Positions 37,602 to 46,559 of a stretch of DNA of 64,000 nucleotides are shown here, piece by piece (positions within the stretch are counted from its first letter, which is position 1; each line of letters starts with the position of its first letter). Source of the DNA: G965233625 sp965233625. GTDB lineage: Bacteria; Planctomycetota; Planctomycetia; Pirellulales; Pirellulaceae. Location: NCBI GenBank assembly GCA_965233625.1, contig OZ247499.1, positions 7,378,001 to 7,442,000 of the forward strand. The letters run 5' to 3'. The position numbers were made by a program, and so were the translations under genes. The notes below the pieces were generated by a model. The model did not search any database and was not told the DNA's origin. It worked only from the letters and a program-made list of their open reading frames with translations.

Positions 37602-38816
37602 ATGCTTCAAGGCAATGCAATTATCGGCCAGTCGGGTGGTCCGACCAGTGTCATCAATGCGTCACTATGCGGCGTGGTGGAAGCCGCAGCCAGCAAAAAG
37701 AAACAGATTGGCCGCGTATTCGGCATGCGGTTTGGCATCGAAGGACTGCTCAATAACTACCTGCTTGATCTTTCGGCCGAAGAAAAAACGCTCTGGAAGC
37801 AGTTAAAAACAACGCCTAGTTCCGCCCTGGGTTCCAGCCGGTTGAAGCTTCAGGATGAACACTTCCCGAAGATTCTCAAAGAGCTTCAGAAGTTCGACAT
37901 CCGCTATTTCTTTATGATCGGCGGCAACGACACGATGGACACCATCCACCGCGTTGTCGAATACGCGGGCGAGCAAGGCTACGAGATGAAAGGTGTTGGC
38001 ATCTCGAAGACGGTGGACAACGATCTTTTCGGCACCGACCACACTCCCGGCTTCCCCAGCGCCGCGCGGTATGTCGCGCTAAGCGTGCTTCAGTCGGGCC
38101 GTCTTGCCCGTGATATGCAGCGGGTGGATCAGTTCGTCGTGTTTCAGACCGTTGGCCGCAGCGCGGGTTGGCTGCCTGCCGCCGCCGCACTTGCCAAAAA
38201 GAAACAGGCCGATCCACCGCACATCATCCTGCTGCCAGAGCGTCCCTTCGACCGCAAAGCGTTTCTGGCGGAAGTGGAGCAGACGCAGAAAAAATACGGC
38301 TTCGTTTCCATCGTCTGCGGCGAAGGTATCACCAACCCGGATGGCTCGCCTGTGTCTGCGTCTTCGACGACCGACAAATTCAAAAACACAGAATTCGGCG
38401 CGATGGGCGGATCGAGCGCGGCGATGATTCTGCATCGCATCATCTCGGACGAGTTCGGCTGGCGCGGTGAATTCCAGGTGACTGAATCGTTGCAGATGTG
38501 CGCCTCGGACCGCGCCGTCAAGCTTGACTATGATGAAGCCTATAAGTGTGGCAAAGAAGCGGTGCGTCTGGCTCTGGCTGGCGAAAGCGGCGTGATGGTG
38601 GCGATCACCCGCGAGTCGAAAAAGAACGAACCCTACAAAGCAGGTTTATCAACCGTCCCGCTTAAAGATGTCGCCAACGCCGAACGGCCGATGCCCGATA
38701 AGTACATTTCCAAAAACGGTATGTTCGTCACCAAAGCGTTTCTGGATTACGCCCGGCCGCTTGTGGGTGAACTGCCCGAATTCGCAGAATTGACCATCAA
38801 GAAAGCGAAGCCGTGA
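37602..38816 (+). CDS. pfp: Phosphofructokinase family, PPi-dependent type (second copy)
   Basis: The 404-residue protein is a second PFK-family enzyme, only moderately similar to the one at 22041. Its motifs are GQSGGPTSVINASL, GGND (residues 107-110), ISKTVDND (134-141), TDHTPGFPSAAR and QTVGRSAGWLPAA. Asp110 and Lys136 are the residues that mark pyrophosphate use. As in the other copy, the loop is GGND instead of GGDD. Its C-terminal half differs, suggesting separate regulation or sugar specificity. The ATG at 37602 is used because upstream codons to 37503 read through the promoter gap. The esterase gene overlaps the stop region and may be cotranscribed. Confidence 0.8.
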   Translation: MLQGNAIIGQSGGPTSVINASLCGVVEAAASKKKQIGRVFGMRFGIEGLLNNYLLDLSAEEKTLWKQLKTTPSSALGSSRLKLQDEHFPKILKELQKFDIRYFFMIGGNDTMDTIHRVVEYAGEQGYEMKGVGISKTVDNDLFGTDHTPGFPSAARYVALSVLQSGRLARDMQRVDQFVVFQTVGRSAGWLPAAAALAKKKQADPPHIILLPERPFDRKAFLAEVEQTQKKYGFVSIVCGEGITNPDGSPVSASSTTDKFKNTEFGAMGGSSAAMILHRIISDEFGWRGEFQVTESLQMCASDRAVKLDYDEAYKCGKEAVRLALAGESGVMVAITRESKKNEPYKAGLSTVPLKDVANAERPMPDKYISKNGMFVTKAFLDYARPLVGELPEFAELTIKKAKP

Positions 38817-38842
38817 CCGTTCCTGTTCCTGAAAGACCTGCT

Positions 38843-39745
38843 ATGAAACGTTTCTTTTTTGATCGTGCACAAACGGTTGTGTGCCTGGTTGCGTTGCTGA
38901 GCGTTGTTGCTTTGGCCACAGCTGCCGGGGCGGATGAGAAACCGTCGTTGAAGGACATCGTGTTTGCGAAGCCAGATGGGCACAAGCTTAAGCTGGACAT
39001 CTTTATGCCAGCGAAGTCGAAGACCAAGCCGCCACTGGTGGTTTTTATTCATGGCGGCGGCTGGCGGAACGGGAGCTACAAACGCTGCTTAACGCCGTGG
39101 CTTACCCAGCACGGCTTTGCGGTGGCGAGCGTTGGGTATCGCTTGACCCATCAGGCCAAGTTCCCGGCCCAGGTGCACGACTGCAAAGCAGCGATCCGCT
39201 GGCTCCGCGCGAATGCCAGTAAGTATGGCTACGACACGCAGCGGATCGGAGTGGCGGGCACGTCGGCAGGCGGCCATCTGGCGTTGATGATGGGCGTTAC
39301 TGCGGGCGACAAAACGCTGGAAGGTGATGTGGGCGGCAACACGGACGAAAGCTCTCAGGTGCACGCCGTGGTGGACTATTACGGCCCGTCGGACTTCGCC
39401 ATGCGCGCCCGCAATCAACCCGTGAAGACAGAGCCAAAAGATTCGCCCGTCCGCCTGCTGTTGGGCGCGTCAGCGCGTGAGAACGTGGAACTGGCCAAGC
39501 AGGCGAGTCCGGCGTATTACGTCACCAGCAGCGCACCGCCGTTGCTAATCATTCATGGCAGCAACGACAAAACGGTTCGTCCAGCGCAATCGCAGCGGAT
39601 GGAGTCAGCCTATCAGGCAAAGAAACGCGATGTCACGCTACACGTGGTTCCCAAAGCCGGACACGGCGGCAGCGCTTTCTTCACCAACGACTTACAGCAG
39701 AAAGTCGCCGCGTTTTTTCAGAACCATCTCGCGGCCAAAGAGTAA
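38843..39745 (+). CDS. Secreted alpha/beta-hydrolase (esterase/carboxylesterase-like)
   Basis: The 300-residue protein has a signal peptide: basic MKRFFFDRAQ then hydrophobic TVVCLVALLSVVALATAAGA ending near residue 32. The mature part is an alpha/beta hydrolase of the hormone-sensitive-lipase/BD-FAE esterase type. It has the oxyanion HGGGW, the nucleophile in GTSAGG, an Asp in HGSNDKTV and a catalytic His in PKAGHGGS. It probably hydrolyses ester-linked groups on polysaccharides or small esters outside the cytoplasm; substrate is unknown. I chose ATG 38843 because it begins the signal peptide. It starts 26 nt after the PFK stop. Confidence 0.82.
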   Translation: MKRFFFDRAQTVVCLVALLSVVALATAAGADEKPSLKDIVFAKPDGHKLKLDIFMPAKSKTKPPLVVFIHGGGWRNGSYKRCLTPWLTQHGFAVASVGYRLTHQAKFPAQVHDCKAAIRWLRANASKYGYDTQRIGVAGTSAGGHLALMMGVTAGDKTLEGDVGGNTDESSQVHAVVDYYGPSDFAMRARNQPVKTEPKDSPVRLLLGASARENVELAKQASPAYYVTSSAPPLLIIHGSNDKTVRPAQSQRMESAYQAKKRDVTLHVVPKAGHGGSAFFTNDLQQKVAAFFQNHLAAKE

Positions 39746-39763
39746 CCTTCTGCGATGCCGCAA

Positions 39764-40831
39764 CTACAGCCATCTGCGCATGCGGAAGAATGCGACCATG
39801 CCCAAGGCCGTCGCGACCATTAGGCCCAACGAAAAGTAGTAGCCATAATCCCACGTTAACTCAGGCATATTTTTGAAATTCATCCCGTAAAGTCCGCAGA
39901 TAAATGTCAGCGGGATGAAGATGGTGGCGATGATGGTCAGCACACGCATGGTTTCATTAATGCGATTGTTGACGTTGGTCATGTAAAGATCGCGGAGGTC
40001 GCCCGTCAGTCCGCGATAAACGGTCACCAGGTCCAGGATGTGATTCACATGATCGGTGCAGTCGCGTAAATAGATGCGTGTCGCGGCGGTCATCACAGGG
40101 GTTGCTTCGTTGGCGAGTAGACCCAAAGCGTCGCGATGCGGACCGATCGCGCGACGCATCAGCAGCAGGTCGCGCCGGGCGGTGTGAATGTCGTCCACCG
40201 TGTCGTCATCGGGATCGTCAATCACTTCGTCTTCCAGCATCTCAAGGCTATCGCCGTACTGCTCCAGAATGGGGTAGTAGGCGTCGATCACCGCGTCGAT
40301 GATTGCGTACGCCAGATAGTCGGCGCCCATGCTGCGGATGCGGCCCAGCTTCTGCCTGATCCGGCGCCGGACAGGTTCCAGACAATCGCCGTCTTTCTCC
40401 TGAAAGCTGACCACCGTGTTCTTTGTCACGAACAGGCTTAGTTGCTCCGTCTTAAATCCGTCGTCCAGATAAGGCATACGCACAACGACGAATAGCTTTT
40501 CACCAAATTCCTCCACCTTGCTTCGCTGATGAACGTTGACCACGTCTTCCATTGCCAGGCGGTGCATGCCGAAGATTTTGCCGAGGTCTTCAATGACCGG
40601 TGCATTGCCAAGCCCCGTTACATCCACCCAGGTGACTGCATTCTGTGCAACGGCGTTCCGCACATCGTCAACGGTGGCGTCCTGCTTTTCGCTCACTTCC
40701 TGCGGTCCGTAACCCATCAGATTAAAGTGCGTCGGATGCGCATCGGGAGACGAGCGCACCATGCCTGGCTGGGCGCCAGGTTTGGTCCGGCGGTGAATAT
40801 TCTGATGGCGTCGACGGCGGCGTTTGGGCAT
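39764..40831 (-). CDS. corA: CorA-family divalent cation transporter
   Basis: The 355-residue protein is a CorA-type Mg2+/Co2+ channel. The C-terminus has two transmembrane helices, with the pore signature LYGMNF (GMN) in the loop between them, preceded by IATIFIPLTFICG. The long N-terminal cytoplasmic funnel domain includes VDDIHTARRDLLLMRRAIGPHRD. An unusual Arg/Lys/His-rich N-terminal tail (PKRRRRRHQNIHRR) precedes it. It passes magnesium into the cell down the potential. It converges on the esterase gene with 18 nt between the stop codons. Confidence 0.9.
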   Translation of the reverse strand: MPKRRRRRHQNIHRRTKPGAQPGMVRSSPDAHPTHFNLMGYGPQEVSEKQDATVDDVRNAVAQNAVTWVDVTGLGNAPVIEDLGKIFGMHRLAMEDVVNVHQRSKVEEFGEKLFVVVRMPYLDDGFKTEQLSLFVTKNTVVSFQEKDGDCLEPVRRRIRQKLGRIRSMGADYLAYAIIDAVIDAYYPILEQYGDSLEMLEDEVIDDPDDDTVDDIHTARRDLLLMRRAIGPHRDALGLLANEATPVMTAATRIYLRDCTDHVNHILDLVTVYRGLTGDLRDLYMTNVNNRINETMRVLTIIATIFIPLTFICGLYGMNFKNMPELTWDYGYYFSLGLMVATALGMVAFFRMRRWL

Positions 40832-40927
40832 CTTGGCAGTTCTTTCAGCACGATGAATGCAACAGACGCTGCCGATTATAGAACTTTGCCGGATTGAAGA
40901 ATATGCGTAGCCGGCAGGCGAAGGCCG

Positions 40928-41464
40928 TTAGCCGATCCACAACGGCGCGTCGCCTTCGCTATCGCGGTTTTCCCATTCGTTGCGGACTTCCCGCAGACCA
41001 TAAGCGCACAGTTCAAACTGGTCGCTCAGCCGCTGCAGCAGATCGCCGGACGTATCTTCCTCGCGGCTGCTCTCGATAGTGCTGGCGACAAAGTAGGCGT
41101 GTTTGCCTTGCTGGCAATAGTCATAGTAGAAGTCGTAGCTAGACCCTTTAGCCGGCCGCCGCAACGCCTCGGGATACAGGCCGGCCCAGAACAGCGCGAA
41201 GTCTCCCACGTGGCGGTGCACATCGCGGCGGGCGTCGCCGATGCGTGCTTCGGCTTCCTTAAGCATATCCGCCAGGTAAGACAGCCGTTGTCCGCGCGGG
41301 TTGCGGACTTTGTGCAGGCCATCGAGATGGACGAACCGGATCATCATGCCGCTGATGTAATCAATCAACGGAGGGTCTGCGACACCCAGACGGGTCTGAA
41401 AGATGTTCTCCGCAATGCCCGCGAAGAAACGTTGCAAAATGCTGTTTGAGTGATGCTCTTTCAT
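40928..41464 (-). CDS. Conserved hypothetical cytoplasmic protein
   Basis: I do not recognise a family. The 178-residue protein is soluble and mixed helical. Notable segments are FAGIAENIFQTRLGVADPPLIDYISGMMIRFVHLDGL near the N-terminus and HVGDFALFWAGLYPEALRRPAKGSSYDFYYDYCQQGKHAYFVAS in the middle; there are no transmembrane helices or signal peptide. Aromatic-rich conserved-looking segments and normal codon use support a real gene. The ATG at 41464 (MKEHHSNSILQ) gives a plausible start; an upstream frame to 41503 adds unconserved basic residues. It stands alone between corA and the Xer recombinase gene. Confidence 0.6.
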   Translation of the reverse strand: MKEHHSNSILQRFFAGIAENIFQTRLGVADPPLIDYISGMMIRFVHLDGLHKVRNPRGQRLSYLADMLKEAEARIGDARRDVHRHVGDFALFWAGLYPEALRRPAKGSSYDFYYDYCQQGKHAYFVASTIESSREEDTSGDLLQRLSDQFELCAYGLREVRNEWENRDSEGDAPLWIG

Positions 41465-41723
41465 ACGATGACGCCTCACGCATAAGTAAATTTGCCATTT
41501 CAACTCTACTACCGTTTTTCAAGCCCGGTCAATAGGTATTTTCAACGTGCATGGAGCCTTTCGCCCCTGAATACCAGAGGTTTGGCCGTTAAAAACCACG
41601 CCGCTGCGACGCAGAGTTCCGTTAACCGCCATAACCTTCGCGGTAACGTGGCAACCAAAGAAGACGATGGTAAGAAGTCGATAAACAGAAAACGGACTGC
41701 CCCGTACTTCTAGGATCTGGACG

Positions 41724-42653
41724 ATGGCCCGAAGACGCACACTGCTGCAAAAAGCTGCCGGACGCGAGAAGCCGCAGGCGCCAAAAAACGAGGGTTTTCT
41801 CGATTATCTGCGCAGCGAGTGCCACCTGGCAGAAAACACCGTGATGGCGTACGGTCGCGATATGCGACGGTTCCGCGAGTGGTTGGGCGGGCGGTCGGTG
41901 CGGCAGTTGACCATCACGGACCTTTCGGATTTTACGGGTTATCTGGCAGAACAGAATCTGGCGCCAAGCAGCATGGCGCGGCACGTTGCGGCCATCAAGA
42001 TGTACTTCCGGTATCTGCAACTGGAAGGCGATCTGGACGATAACATCTCGGAACTGCTGGCCAGTCCGAAGCTGTGGGAAACGATCCCCAAGGTGATGTC
42101 GCCGCAGATGGTGGACCAGTTCCTCATGGCGCCGAATCAGGACGACGCTTTGTACCTGCGTGACCGCGCGCTGCTGGAACTTCTCTACGCCACCGGCTGC
42201 CGTGCTTCGGAACTTACGAATCTGAAGATCGCCGACACGCATCTCAGCGAGAACTACTGCATGTGTCAGGGTAAAGGCAACAAGCAGCGGTTAACTCCGC
42301 TGGGTCGCGCTGCGGTAGAGGCGACAGAAAAGTATCTGCGCGAATTCCGCCCGCAACTGGCGCCGCTGGAAGACCCGGGCTACCTGCTGCTTTCGCGTAC
42401 GGGCAAGCAACTTCGACGCGAAGCGATCTGGGAACTGGTCAAGAAGTACGCACTGCGCGCCGGCGCGCCGGTGACGATCAGCCCGCACACGTTGCGGCAT
42501 AGCTTCGCCACTCACCTGCTGGCCGGCGGCGCCGACCTGCGGCAGGTGCAGGAGATGCTGGGGCATGCGAGCATTGCAACGACGCAGATATATACGCATG
42601 TGGATCGGTCGCGGCTGCAGAAGATTCACAGTCAGCATCATCCGCGGGCGTAG
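41724..42653 (+). CDS. xer: Tyrosine recombinase of the XerC/XerD family
   Basis: The 309-residue protein resolves chromosome dimers at dif sites, or possibly acts as an integrase. All catalytic residues are present: Arg160 in YATGCRASEL, Lys185 in GKGNKQR, His255 and Arg258 in SPHTLRHSFATHLL, His281 in LGHASIATTQ and the nucleophile Tyr290 in IYTHV. The N-terminal SAM-like core-binding domain covers about residues 20-110. The length and the GHASIATTQIYTHV ending are those of housekeeping XerC/XerD, so I favour chromosome segregation over phage integration. No integrase-like accessory genes or att repeats are next to it. A dif site was not identified. Confidence 0.88.
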   Translation: MARRRTLLQKAAGREKPQAPKNEGFLDYLRSECHLAENTVMAYGRDMRRFREWLGGRSVRQLTITDLSDFTGYLAEQNLAPSSMARHVAAIKMYFRYLQLEGDLDDNISELLASPKLWETIPKVMSPQMVDQFLMAPNQDDALYLRDRALLELLYATGCRASELTNLKIADTHLSENYCMCQGKGNKQRLTPLGRAAVEATEKYLREFRPQLAPLEDPGYLLLSRTGKQLRREAIWELVKKYALRAGAPVTISPHTLRHSFATHLLAGGADLRQVQEMLGHASIATTQIYTHVDRSRLQKIHSQHHPRA

Positions 42654-42723
42654 CAGTGCTTAAATCCGGGCGTTAAACTGTGTGGCATTCAATTCGCCCA
42701 ACCAGCCACCAGGAATGGTCTTC

Positions 42724-43443
42724 ATGGCAAGACGACACGACCATTACGACGACGCCGACGACTATTATTACGACGACGAAGATGACGACGACTACCTGGA
42801 CGACGACGAAGACGATTCGCCGCAATCCGGCTACGACGACGAGTATGAAGAGGATGAAGACGAAGAAGAGTATTCATCCGAAGACGAAGAATACCCCGAA
42901 GTCGATCTGCCAGAGCGTGAAGCCGGGCCGTTAGAAATCAGTGAACCACTGCGCCGCATCCTGGCGGAATTCCGCAGCGTTGCCGGCGGCCGGAAGGCGC
43001 CAAAGTTTGAAGCCCAACTGGTGACCGACGTCGAAGACGCCCTCGAGAGCCGTGTGCCGGATCCAGTGGTCGCGCTGTGGACCTCCCCGGTGGATGAGCT
43101 ATTAGGGCTCGAAATCAGCACTGCCTACATCGTCGACAACACGGCGGACGCACATTCGCGCGGCGTTCCCAGCGAGTACATCGCCTTCGCCCGCCATCCC
43201 GACGACCACGCCTTCTACTGCTACAGCAGCCGCGAACAGGCGCTGGCCGGTGTCGTGTATGTCACCGAGTGGGATAACCTGGACAACGCCAGCAGCAACG
43301 TGATGAAACTGGAAGACTGGCTAGGCGAAGAACTGGAACGGCATCGCGAACTACTCGCCGAAGGCGACGCCAAAGAGCAGAAACGCGCAGACGCCCAGCC
43401 AACGCCCACGCAGCTAAAGAACTTCCGCCCGGCGCTGGATTAA
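42724..43443 (+). CDS. Acidic N-tail hypothetical protein
   Basis: The 239-residue protein has an extremely acidic N-terminal 70 residues (long Asp/Glu/Tyr runs) that are probably disordered. A folded domain follows: LRRILAEFRSVAGGRKAPKFEAQLVTDVEDALE and SEYIAFARHPDDHAFYCYSSREQALAGVVYVTEWDNL. The central stretch has a flavour of SMI1/KNR4 (SUKH) proteins, but I would not claim it. No catalytic motif is visible. The ATG at 42724 is chosen because the sequence before it, starting at 42682, looks like untranslated leader. The gene lies 70 nt after the recombinase gene on the same strand. Confidence 0.55.
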   Translation: MARRHDHYDDADDYYYDDEDDDDYLDDDEDDSPQSGYDDEYEEDEDEEEYSSEDEEYPEVDLPEREAGPLEISEPLRRILAEFRSVAGGRKAPKFEAQLVTDVEDALESRVPDPVVALWTSPVDELLGLEISTAYIVDNTADAHSRGVPSEYIAFARHPDDHAFYCYSSREQALAGVVYVTEWDNLDNASSNVMKLEDWLGEELERHRELLAEGDAKEQKRADAQPTPTQLKNFRPALD

Positions 43444-43566
43444 GTTGCTGCTTGCAGCAACTTGGATTCAGGAGTGCGATTTCTTGAACCTTGCAGACCG
43501 CTCGATGCACTACAAGTGTGTTAAGCGGACTCTGCGCCTCTGGATCCATCTTTCACGGACCTTCGC

Positions 43567-45126
43567 ATGTACGTTACACGGCTATCGATCGCAACGCTGC
43601 TGTTCTGCTCCGCCGTGTCAGTGGCAGCTGTCAGCGCCGCGGAAAAAGCCCCAGCCGATCTTCCCTCAGCGATTGGCCATTACATCGGGCGGAAATGGGT
43701 GGCTGAGGGTGTTACGCCGGTGGAGAGGTCGACGGACGCGGAGTTTATGCGTCGTGTTTATCTTGATCTGACGGGCCGTATTCCGCGGGTCAGTGAAGCG
43801 AGGAGCTTTCTCAACTCGACCCGCGGGGCCACATCGCAGCGTAATGCGGAACTACGTGCGTTGCTGGTGGACGACCTGCTGTCGCGTCCGTCGGCAGCAA
43901 GTTATTTCAGTGAGAAGTGGGCCCGTGTGCTGCTTGGACCGCGGCCGCCAAGGCAAGCAAACGATGCTGCCTTCCGTCGCTGGTTACGGACGGAATTCCA
44001 GCGGAATACTGCCTACGATGAAATGACCCGTCGCATGCTTACCGCACGGGGGCAGGTATATTCGAACGGTCCCGCCCTGTTTTATGGATCGCTGCGTAAT
44101 GAGCCAGCGAAGGTCGCCGCCAATGCTTCGCGTGCTCTGCTGGGCGTGCAGATCGGGTGTGCTCAGTGCCACGATCATCCGTTCGATCACTGGAAGCAGG
44201 ACGACTTCTGGGGATTCGCCGCGTTGTTCGGCCGCCTGCAACCGGCCTCGCCACGGCAGCCGTTCGCGTACATTGTGAAGGAACAGCCTAGCGGAGAATT
44301 GAAACACCCTGAAACCGGCGAAGTTGTTTCGCCCGTGTTTCTCGGCGGGAAGCCCTTGCCAAGCACCGTCCCGTCGCGGATCGACGCGGCTGCTGAATGG
44401 GTGACCGCTGCGGACAATCCGTACTTCGCTAAAGCGACGGTCAACCGTATCTGGGCCATGCTGATGCGGCGCGGGCTGGTGGAGCCTGTGGATGACCTGG
44501 GTCCGCACAACCCCTCCAGTCATCCGCAACTGCTGGATGCGATGGCCGCTTTCTTTATCGACAACAACTACAATCTGCGGGAACTGTTGCGGGGCATTGT
44601 TCTCTCGCAGACTTATCAGTTGACCAGCCGCAGCGATAAAGACCACGCAGATATAGATGAGAGGCTCTTTAGCCGGATGAAACCGCGGCAACTCTCGGCC
44701 ACGGAACTGTACGACAGCATTGCCGTAGCCGCGTATAAGCCAGAAACAGAAGAGGGCGACTACTATCCAGCGTTGCCGACCGCCCGTGCCCGGTTTATCA
44801 CGCGTTTTTCAACCGCCGGGGAACAAGATGCCACGTACAGCGGTGGCGTGATTCAGGCGTTGGCGTTGCTCAATGGTGAAGTTACCAGCGGTCCGGCAAG
44901 CGTGCAGTCCAGCCGGATGATCGCCGCGCTGCAAGGTCCGTTCTTTAACGATCAGCAACGCGTAGAGATATTGTTCCTAGCCACTCTATCGCGGCTGCCG
45001 ACCGCAGATGAATCCACGCGGATGCTGAAACACCTGCAAGACACAGACGCAGCCACCCGGCGCCAGGCGCTTGGCGATATGTTCTGGGCGCTGCTCAACA
45101 GTGCGGGATTCGGCCTCAACCATTAA
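43567..45126 (+). CDS. DUF1549/DUF1553 planctomycete exported protein
   Basis: The 519-residue protein has a signal peptide (TRLSIATLLFCSAVSVAAVSA) and then the DUF1549 domain (VYLDLTGRIPRVSEARSFL, TEFQRNTAYDEMTR). A CAQCHDHPF motif resembling c-type haem or metal binding follows near residue 199. The DUF1553 half has YFAKATVNRIWAMLMRRGLVEPVDDLGPHNPSSHP and LRELLRGIVLSQTYQLTSR. These proteins are abundant in planctomycetes, typically paired with a DUF1501 protein, as here. Proposed roles are in extracellular polymer degradation, but no activity is established. It begins a plus-strand group with the DUF1501 and EF-hand genes. Confidence 0.9.
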   Translation: MYVTRLSIATLLFCSAVSVAAVSAAEKAPADLPSAIGHYIGRKWVAEGVTPVERSTDAEFMRRVYLDLTGRIPRVSEARSFLNSTRGATSQRNAELRALLVDDLLSRPSAASYFSEKWARVLLGPRPPRQANDAAFRRWLRTEFQRNTAYDEMTRRMLTARGQVYSNGPALFYGSLRNEPAKVAANASRALLGVQIGCAQCHDHPFDHWKQDDFWGFAALFGRLQPASPRQPFAYIVKEQPSGELKHPETGEVVSPVFLGGKPLPSTVPSRIDAAAEWVTAADNPYFAKATVNRIWAMLMRRGLVEPVDDLGPHNPSSHPQLLDAMAAFFIDNNYNLRELLRGIVLSQTYQLTSRSDKDHADIDERLFSRMKPRQLSATELYDSIAVAAYKPETEEGDYYPALPTARARFITRFSTAGEQDATYSGGVIQALALLNGEVTSGPASVQSSRMIAALQGPFFNDQQRVEILFLATLSRLPTADESTRMLKHLQDTDAATRRQALGDMFWALLNSAGFGLNH

Positions 45127-45188
45127 ACTGCAAATACCGTCATACGTCCTTCGTGGCGAACAACGTGAACTTAGCCGAGGTGTAAACC

Positions 45189-46526
45189 ATGTCCAGATTC
45201 AACCGGCGTCAGATGCTGCAGGCCACTTCGCTTGGTTTACTAGGCGCCAGTGCCAGCGGGTGGTTTCCTGCTTTTGCAGACGAACTGACCACGCAGGGCA
45301 AGAAGCCCAAGCGGCACTGCGTGCTGCTCTGGATGACGGGCGGCGCCACGCAGACGGACACGTTTGATATGAAGCCCGGCCATGCCAACGGCGGCGAGTT
45401 CAAAGAAGTCGCCACGAAGTCAGCAGGTTTACGCTTCAGTGAACATCTACCGCAACTTGGCAAAATGTCCGACAAGCTGGCGGTGGTCCGTAGCGTCAGC
45501 ACCAAGGAAGGCGACCACGGACGCGGCACCTATCTGATGCGGACCGGGCATCAGCCGATGGGCGCCGTGCAGTATCCGACCGTCGGCGCCTCGTTGTCGA
45601 AGCATCTGGGCGGACGCTCGACCGGAATCCCGCACTTTGTCAGCATTTCGCCGTACCGGGTTTTCAATCAGGCGGCTTACGGACCCGGCTTCCTCGGCCC
45701 GCAGTACGCTCCGCTTACCGTCGGCGCCAGCGATAGCTATCAGCCCAATCCACAACAGACAGCCGAAGACTACGCCGAGTTGAAAGTCGATGACCTGGCG
45801 CTGGCTGCAGGGGTTACCAGCAAGCAGTTTGAAAAACGCGTAGAACTCTGGAAGTCTTTGCAGGATGACTTTCTGAAAACGCACAAGACGCGTTCGCCAC
45901 AGGCGCACAACACGGTTTATCAGCAAGCGATACGTTTGATGAACAGCGATGTCGCCCGCGCCTTTGACCTGGAACAAGAGAAGGACAGCGTGCGCGAGGC
46001 GTATGGCAAAGGCCGCTTCGGCCAAGGCTGCCTGATGGCGCGGCGGTTAATTGAACGCGGCGTCTCGTTTGTAGAAGTATCGCTGGGCACGTTTGGTGGT
46101 GGTTCGGTCGGCTGGGATACGCATCAGAATAATTTCTCTACGGTGAAGTCGCTTTCGGCGGAACTGGATGCAGGCTGGGCGACGTTAATGCGCGAGCTGG
46201 ACGAACGGGGCCTGCTGGAGCACACCACGATTGTCTGGATGGGCGAATTTGGTCGCACGCCCAAGGTCAACGGTGCCGGCGGCCGCGACCACTTCCCAGC
46301 CGCATGGACAACCGTCCTGGCCGGCGGAGGTATCCAAGGCGGTCAGGCGTACGGCAAAACCAGTGAAGACGGTCAAACAGTGGTCGAAGGCAAAACCGAC
46401 GCGGCAGGTATTCTTGCGACGCTCGCCAGCGCCGTTGGACTTAGCCCCGATGATGAAAACATCTCAGCGATGGGCCGGCCCATTAAGATCGCCGAAGGCC
46501 AGCCTATTAAAGAGATACTCAGCTAA
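45189..46526 (+). CDS. DUF1501 Tat-exported protein
   Basis: The 445-residue protein starts with a twin-arginine-type signal peptide, MSRFNRRQMLQATSLGLLGA, so it is probably exported folded. The rest is the DUF1501 domain of the alkaline-phosphatase/sulfatase superfamily: LLWMTGGATQTDTFDMKPGH, GTYLMRTGHQPMG, TTIVWMGEFGRTPKVNGAGGRDHFP, which carries the metal-ligand-type Asp, His and Glu residues. No substrate is known. It follows the DUF1549/DUF1553 gene by 62 nt, the standard planctomycete pairing, and precedes an EF-hand gene by 33 nt. Confidence 0.9.
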   Translation: MSRFNRRQMLQATSLGLLGASASGWFPAFADELTTQGKKPKRHCVLLWMTGGATQTDTFDMKPGHANGGEFKEVATKSAGLRFSEHLPQLGKMSDKLAVVRSVSTKEGDHGRGTYLMRTGHQPMGAVQYPTVGASLSKHLGGRSTGIPHFVSISPYRVFNQAAYGPGFLGPQYAPLTVGASDSYQPNPQQTAEDYAELKVDDLALAAGVTSKQFEKRVELWKSLQDDFLKTHKTRSPQAHNTVYQQAIRLMNSDVARAFDLEQEKDSVREAYGKGRFGQGCLMARRLIERGVSFVEVSLGTFGGGSVGWDTHQNNFSTVKSLSAELDAGWATLMRELDERGLLEHTTIVWMGEFGRTPKVNGAGGRDHFPAAWTTVLAGGGIQGGQAYGKTSEDGQTVVEGKTDAAGILATLASAVGLSPDDENISAMGRPIKIAEGQPIKEILS

Positions 46527-46559
46527 CCTTTTGTTGGCGTCAGCAACCCGGAGAGTGCC

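Noticed and set aside
41724..42653. Xer recombinase as a sign of a prophage or integrative element
   Set aside because: It has housekeeping XerC/XerD sequence and no phage genes, excisionase or att repeats around it.
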